Shown in pieces: positions 60,862 to 64,000 of a stretch of 64,000 bases of DNA. A program made the position numbers and the translations under genes. Positions within the stretch are counted from its first letter, which is position 1. Every line of letters starts with the position of its first letter. This DNA is from Lederbergia sp. NSJ-179 (GTDB lineage: Bacteria > Bacillota > Bacilli > Bacillales > Bacillaceae_C), in the NCBI RefSeq assembly GCF_022867885.1, contig NZ_JALIFP010000008.1, positions 95,661-159,660 on the forward strand. The letters run 5' to 3'. The notes beneath the pieces were generated by a model, which did not search any database, was not told where the DNA came from, and saw only the letters and a list, made by a program, of their open reading frames with translations.

Positions 60862-61511
60862 GATTGGTCCTCTTCTTTTTCAAAGGCTTCTTCTATTGTT
60901 TTTCGCAAACGTTTTGCATGTTCAAAGGGATTTTGAGAGGAGGCGATCGCCGATATAAGAGCCACCCCTGCTGCTCCACTTTCCAATACAGGCCCTACAT
61001 TTTCTTCGGTGATGCCGCCAATCCCCACAATAGGGAGATCAGGACAAGTGGCAGCGACTTGTTTAATCATCCTTGTTCCAGCAGGAGCCTTTGCATCTTT
61101 TTTAGAAGATGTCGCATAGACAGGCCCCATCCCGATGTAATTTGCGCCTGCCTCCTTTGCCAAAAAGGCTTCTTCCAAATTATGTACCGATACTCCCAGA
61201 ATTTTTTGCGGACCGATTTGTTTTCGAACAATCGTTGCAGATTCATCTTCTTGTCCGATATGAACTCCATCTGCGTCAAGAGCAAGTGCCAGCGCCACAT
61301 CATCATTCACAATAAAGGGGACATCATAGCTGTTACAAAGCCTTTGACATTTTTCAGCAAACAAATATTTTTCATGTTTTTTTAGTGATTTTGTTCCTTT
61401 TTCTCTTAACTGAAAACAGGTCACACCACCTTGTAACGCTTTTTCTAATACCTCCAACGGATCTCTTTCTTGTGTATTGGTACTACCCATTATGAAGTAC
61501 AATCGCAACAT
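60858..61511 (-). CDS. thiE: Thiamine-phosphate synthase
   Basis: TIM-barrel enzyme, 217 residues, joining HMP-PP and THZ-P. Motifs are TCFQLREKG, FIVNDDVALALALDADGVHIGQED, LGVSVHN, YIGMGPVYATSSK and IVGIGGI. The ATG before LRLYFIMG is used. It has a distant GAAAGGAAG, and a TTG four codons earlier (61521-61523) is better spaced and also possible. The start region lies at the end of thiD. Confidence 0.94.
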   Translation of the reverse strand: MLRLYFIMGSTNTQERDPLEVLEKALQGGVTCFQLREKGTKSLKKHEKYLFAEKCQRLCNSYDVPFIVNDDVALALALDADGVHIGQEDESATIVRKQIGPQKILGVSVHNLEEAFLAKEAGANYIGMGPVYATSSKKDAKAPAGTRMIKQVAATCPDLPIVGIGGITEENVGPVLESGAAGVALISAIASSQNPFEHAKRLRKTIEEAFEKEEDQS

Positions 61512-61515
61512 ATCT

Positions 61516-62349
61516 CTAATCAAGCAAAACCACTTCCTTTCGGGATTCCTCTCCTTGGAGCCGGTGTGCCCAATGATTGGTCGGACCATGGCCTTTGCCA
61601 AGTTTCAGACCATCCTTAATCGCAGCATAAATATAATACTTCGCATCCATAACCGCCTCCTCGATTCCCTTCCCTTTTGCAACAGAAGCTGTCATTGCAG
61701 CTGAAAAGGTGCAACCTGTTCCATGTGTATCCTTCGTATCAATCCGCTTTGACCGAAGGATACATTTCTTTCCATTGGCGGACATAAATAAATCTTCTGC
61801 ATAATCTTTATTGTCAAGATGTCCACCTTTCATCACGACAGCATCGACACCCATGTTTAATATGGCTTCTCCCGCTTTTTCAATGTCTGCCTCTGAGTCT
61901 ATTTTCCTTTCAGCAAGTATTTCGGCTTCAGGAAGATTTGGGGTGATGATCGAAGCCATTGGCAAAAGCTCGTCTTTTAATGCACGGATCGCTTCTCTTT
62001 GTAAAAGGGGCGCTCCTCCTTTTGCAATCATAACCGGATCAATAATAAGAGAAATAGATGGGTATCCTTTTAATGTTTGGGCTACTTCACCAATGATTTC
62101 TGCCGAGAAGAGCATTCCTGTTTTAACGGCTCCTACTTGAAAATCATCCATCACGGCACGGACTTGCTCTGTCACCTCGGTTGCTCTCAGCGGATACACC
62201 CCATGAACACCGAGTGTATTTTGTGCGGTAACCGCCGTCAAGGCAGAGGTCCCAAATACCCCCAATTCTTGAAAAGTCTTTAGATCTGCTTGAATCCCAG
62301 CCCCACCACCACTATCAGACCCAGCGATCGTCAACGCTACATAAGTCAT
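61516..62349 (-). CDS. thiD: Hydroxymethylpyrimidine / phosphomethylpyrimidine kinase
   Basis: Ribokinase-family enzyme, 277 residues, with the N-terminal LTIAGSDSGGGAGIQADLKTF, VKTGMLFSAEII, VMIAKGG, and the anion-hole motif DTHGTGCTFSAA. It phosphorylates HMP twice. It overlaps thiM by 4 bases. Confidence 0.96.
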   Translation of the reverse strand: MTYVALTIAGSDSGGGAGIQADLKTFQELGVFGTSALTAVTAQNTLGVHGVYPLRATEVTEQVRAVMDDFQVGAVKTGMLFSAEIIGEVAQTLKGYPSISLIIDPVMIAKGGAPLLQREAIRALKDELLPMASIITPNLPEAEILAERKIDSEADIEKAGEAILNMGVDAVVMKGGHLDNKDYAEDLFMSANGKKCILRSKRIDTKDTHGTGCTFSAAMTASVAKGKGIEEAVMDAKYYIYAAIKDGLKLGKGHGPTNHWAHRLQGEESRKEVVLLD

Positions 62350-63122
62350 ATTTGTGTTTTCTCCTTTTCGCCTAATAAGTACAATTCGTCCAAAAAGTGC
62401 ATAGCAAAGTGACCGGGTGCTTGAGAATTTTGGGCGGCCTTCTCTCCAGCTCTTTTATAAAACGTTAAGGCTTCAGCGGCCGCATCAAAGCTTTGATTAG
62501 GACGAACAGCCAAAAAAGCGCCTACTACTGCACTTAATAGGCAACCAGAACCCGTTATTTTTGACATAAGGGAATGGCCTCCAACAACTTCACTCACTTG
62601 TTCCCCATCGCTCAAAATATCGACAGCACCTGTCACAGCTACGAGACAATTCAAGCGCTGTGCGGTTTCCTTAGCTAGCGAACACAAGTCAACATCTCCT
62701 TCACCAGCATCCACTCCCCGTGCCCTCCATTCCACTCCAGCAATCGCCGCCAATTCCCCAGCATTGCACCGAATAAGCGAGACATCCACCTCATTCAAAA
62801 TGCGAAAAACAATTCCCCTTCGAAATGGAGTCGCACCTGCCCCAACCGGATCCAACACAATAGGAGTACCATGTGTATTGGCACTTCTTCCTGCCAAAAT
62901 CATCGCTTCGACCGTGTCCTTCCTTAACGTACCAATATTTAAAACCGTACAATCGGCAACTGCAGCAATTTCAGCAGCCTCTTCCACAGCATCGGCCATC
63001 ACAGGAGATGCCCCGATAGCTAATAACCCATTTGCCTGAAAATTGGCGACAACAATATTGGTGATGCAATGCACTAATGGTGTTTCCGCTCTTACCTGAT
63101 GAAGGATTTGATAATTTTCCAT
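62346..63122 (-). CDS. thiM: Hydroxyethylthiazole kinase
   Basis: Ribokinase-fold enzyme, 258 residues, with VHCITNIVVANFQANGLLAIGASPVMADA, DPVGAGATPFR and the GSGCLLSAV anion hole. It phosphorylates salvaged thiazole alcohol. It is the first gene after the TPP riboswitch; with ThiD, ThiE and ThiW it forms a salvage-type, not de novo, thiamine operon. Confidence 0.96.
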   Translation of the reverse strand: MENYQILHQVRAETPLVHCITNIVVANFQANGLLAIGASPVMADAVEEAAEIAAVADCTVLNIGTLRKDTVEAMILAGRSANTHGTPIVLDPVGAGATPFRRGIVFRILNEVDVSLIRCNAGELAAIAGVEWRARGVDAGEGDVDLCSLAKETAQRLNCLVAVTGAVDILSDGEQVSEVVGGHSLMSKITGSGCLLSAVVGAFLAVRPNQSFDAAAEALTFYKRAGEKAAQNSQAPGHFAMHFLDELYLLGEKEKTQI

Positions 63123-63160
63123 CCCTTCTCACTCCTCTTAAAAGTCTTGTAGAAAAATAG

Positions 63161-63198
63161 AAAAATCCGCCCCCTAATCTAAATAAGGAAGCGGATTG
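63161..63198 (-). terminator. Terminator in the TPP-controlled leader of thiM
   Basis: The stem aatccgc / gcggatt, with additional partial pairing, is followed by tttttctatttttc on the minus strand. It lies between aptamer and thiM and fits a transcription-termination platform. Confidence 0.8.
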
Positions 63199-63227
63199 CT
63201 TTATAAAAGGATACAGAAAAAAGCAGC

Positions 63228-63320
63228 CCCCACTTCCCTACGCTGGTATCAACCAGATCAGGTTCCAAGGGTCCACATATAATCGTATGTGTCTCAGTCT
63301 CTCAAAGACTCCCCTAGTGG
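63228..63320 (-). promoter_or_regulatory. TPP riboswitch (THI box)
   Basis: On the minus strand: CTAGGGGAGTC, CTGAGA, an internal variable hairpin, ACCCTTGGAACCTGATCTGG, TTGATACCAGCGTAGGGAAGTGG. These are the universally conserved elements of the thiamine pyrophosphate aptamer. It controls thiM-thiD-thiE-thiW. Confidence 0.97.
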
Positions 63321-63435
63321 TATAAAAACGGTATCTTATTTTCTACTACACTATACCATATTCTGAAAATACTGCAAGTTTTTTCGGTAAATCATCTGAC
63401 CATTCAAGTGAAAAATTGAGCATCCACAGATATAT

Positions 63436-63463
63436 AAAAAAGACACCCTCCATAGAGGATGCC
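63436..63463 (-). terminator. rRNA operon terminator
   Basis: The stem ggcatcctc / gagggtgtc has a four-base loop and is followed by six T on the minus strand, directly after the 5S gene. Confidence 0.92.
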
Positions 63464-63469
63464 TTGATT

Positions 63470-63586
63470 GCCTGGCAACGTCCTACTCTCACAAGGGGAA
63501 GCCCCTTATTACCATCGGCGCTGAAGAGCTTAACTACCGTGTTCGGGATGGGAACGGGTGTGACCTCTTCGCTATTGTCACCAGAC
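63470..63586 (-). rRNA. rrf: 5S ribosomal RNA
   Basis: The minus strand reads tctggtgacaatagcgaagaggtc at the 5' end. It contains cccgttcccatcccgaacac and the loop E/3' segments (gtagttaagctcttcagcgc; gagagtaggacgttgccaggc). About 117 bases, as usual. It is followed by a terminator, so it ends the operon. Confidence 0.97.
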
Positions 63587-63886
63587 GATTGATTTGCACT
63601 GGATGTAGATTCTTTAGAGAACTTTGTTCTCTCAAAACCAGATAAAGGAAAAGACAAACGAGAAACAACAATTTTTAATCCAGCTCCAGTGCCCAGCGAC
63701 TAGAAAACTTCTACGTTTCTTCCTACGATAAGTCAACATCAGTTCGTCCTATTGGACTCACTGTGTTTCCTTTATCTCAGGCCCACAGGATGTGGGTCAG
63801 AACAGCGTTGCGCCAGGACGGCGCGAATTTAGCTGTTCATCCTTTATACCTGTACGTCGCTAAACGGGCACTTCCGCTTTTTAATT
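63587..63886 (-). other. 23S-5S spacer containing a family A repeat
   Basis: About 300 bases, longer than the roughly 55-170 bases often seen in Bacilli. The part next to 5S (63600-63670) holds the tctcaaaaccagataaaggaaaag processing region; the remainder is a family A repeat (about 63675-63880). No tRNA was seen. Confidence 0.75.
63675..63880 (-). repeat. Interspersed repeat, family A, inside the rRNA spacer
   Basis: On the minus strand the ends match the 755-905 copy (gcccgtttagcgacgtaca at one end, gtcgctgggcactggagctg at the other). The middle carries the cgcgccgtcctggcgcaacg stretch shared with the copy at 1-135. Confidence 0.8.
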
Positions 63887-64000
63887 GATTAAGTCCTTGA
63901 CCGATTAGTATCCGTCAGCTACATGTGTCACCACACTTCTACCTCGGACCTATCAACCTGATCATCTTTCAGGGGTCTTAAGGCTTTAAAAGCCTAGGGA
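63887..64000 (-). rRNA. rrl: 23S ribosomal RNA, 3' end (continues beyond the window)
   Basis: The minus strand ends with the conserved 23S tail: ttgataggtccgaggtagaag, gctgacggatactaatcggt and caaggactta. The 3' end is near 63887. The 5' part lies outside the window. Confidence 0.96.

Noticed and set aside
63587..63886. tRNA gene in the 23S-5S spacer
   Set aside because: No cloverleaf-like arms or GTTCGA-type T loop in the right context; the DNA is explained by the repeat.

Overview
The window is chromosomal DNA of a low-GC Gram-positive bacterium of the family Bacillaceae. The evidence is the gene order (thi operon, purEKBCSQLFMNHD, yerA-yerB-yerC-pcrB-pcrA-ligA-camS-gatCAB, then dgkB and rlmCD), strong AGGAGG-type ribosome binding sites, frequent TTG/GTG starts, a B. 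subtilis-type Zur operator, PurBoxes and intrinsic terminators. The genus cannot be named from the sequence alone. Almost all genes lie on the minus strand; only the ycgR-ycgQ pair (5.1-7.1 kb) and the opuA operon (20.2-23.3 kb) are on the plus strand. No insertion sequence, prophage, tRNA or CRISPR array was seen.

Region 1 (0-7.1 kb) is a zinc-homeostasis island. It holds a zinc-independent S14 protein behind a perfect Zur operator, two COG0523 (CobW-type) GTPases, a ycgR/ycgQ permease pair, and the scar of a deleted zinc ABC transporter in which the 5' end of the binding-protein gene is joined to the 3' half of the permease gene. Region 2 (7.3-26.3 kb) is accessory: a DHA2 drug exporter, rlmCD, a nucleotidyltransferase whose HEPN partner survives only as a scar, a MarR-controlled second FtsH protease, galE, a GbsR-type regulator with a flavoprotein and an oxidoreductase divergent from the opuA glycine-betaine importer, a sirtuin, a Fur-controlled siderophore-binding lipoprotein and a ThuA protein. 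In B. subtilis dgkB and rlmCD are neighbours; here about 15 kb separates them.

Region 3 (26.3-33 kb) holds dgkB, an ECF sigma / anti-sigma / membrane-protein operon and three housekeeping-type enzymes. Region 4 (33-46.8 kb) is the conserved gatCAB-camS-ligA-pcrA-pcrB-yerC-yerB-yerA block. Region 5 (47-60.3 kb) is the complete purine operon, purE to purD, controlled by a PurBox pair, a guanine riboswitch and a terminator. Region 6 (60.3-63.4 kb) is a thiamine salvage operon thiM-thiD-thiE-thiW under a TPP riboswitch. The window ends in the 3' part of an rRNA operon (5S and the end of 23S), also on the minus strand.

The intergenic DNA is unusually rich in small repeats: a mobile-element-like family with terminal inverted repeats (two copies), an interspersed family found even inside the 23S-5S spacer and between purH and purD, a tandem 51-54 bp hairpin unit at two loci, and an exact 21-bp array next to gatB. 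I found no clearly new defence or biosynthetic system. The best leads are the GbsR-flavoprotein unit facing opuA, the MarR-FtsH operon, the ECF operon with a triplicated membrane motif, and the repeat arrays.
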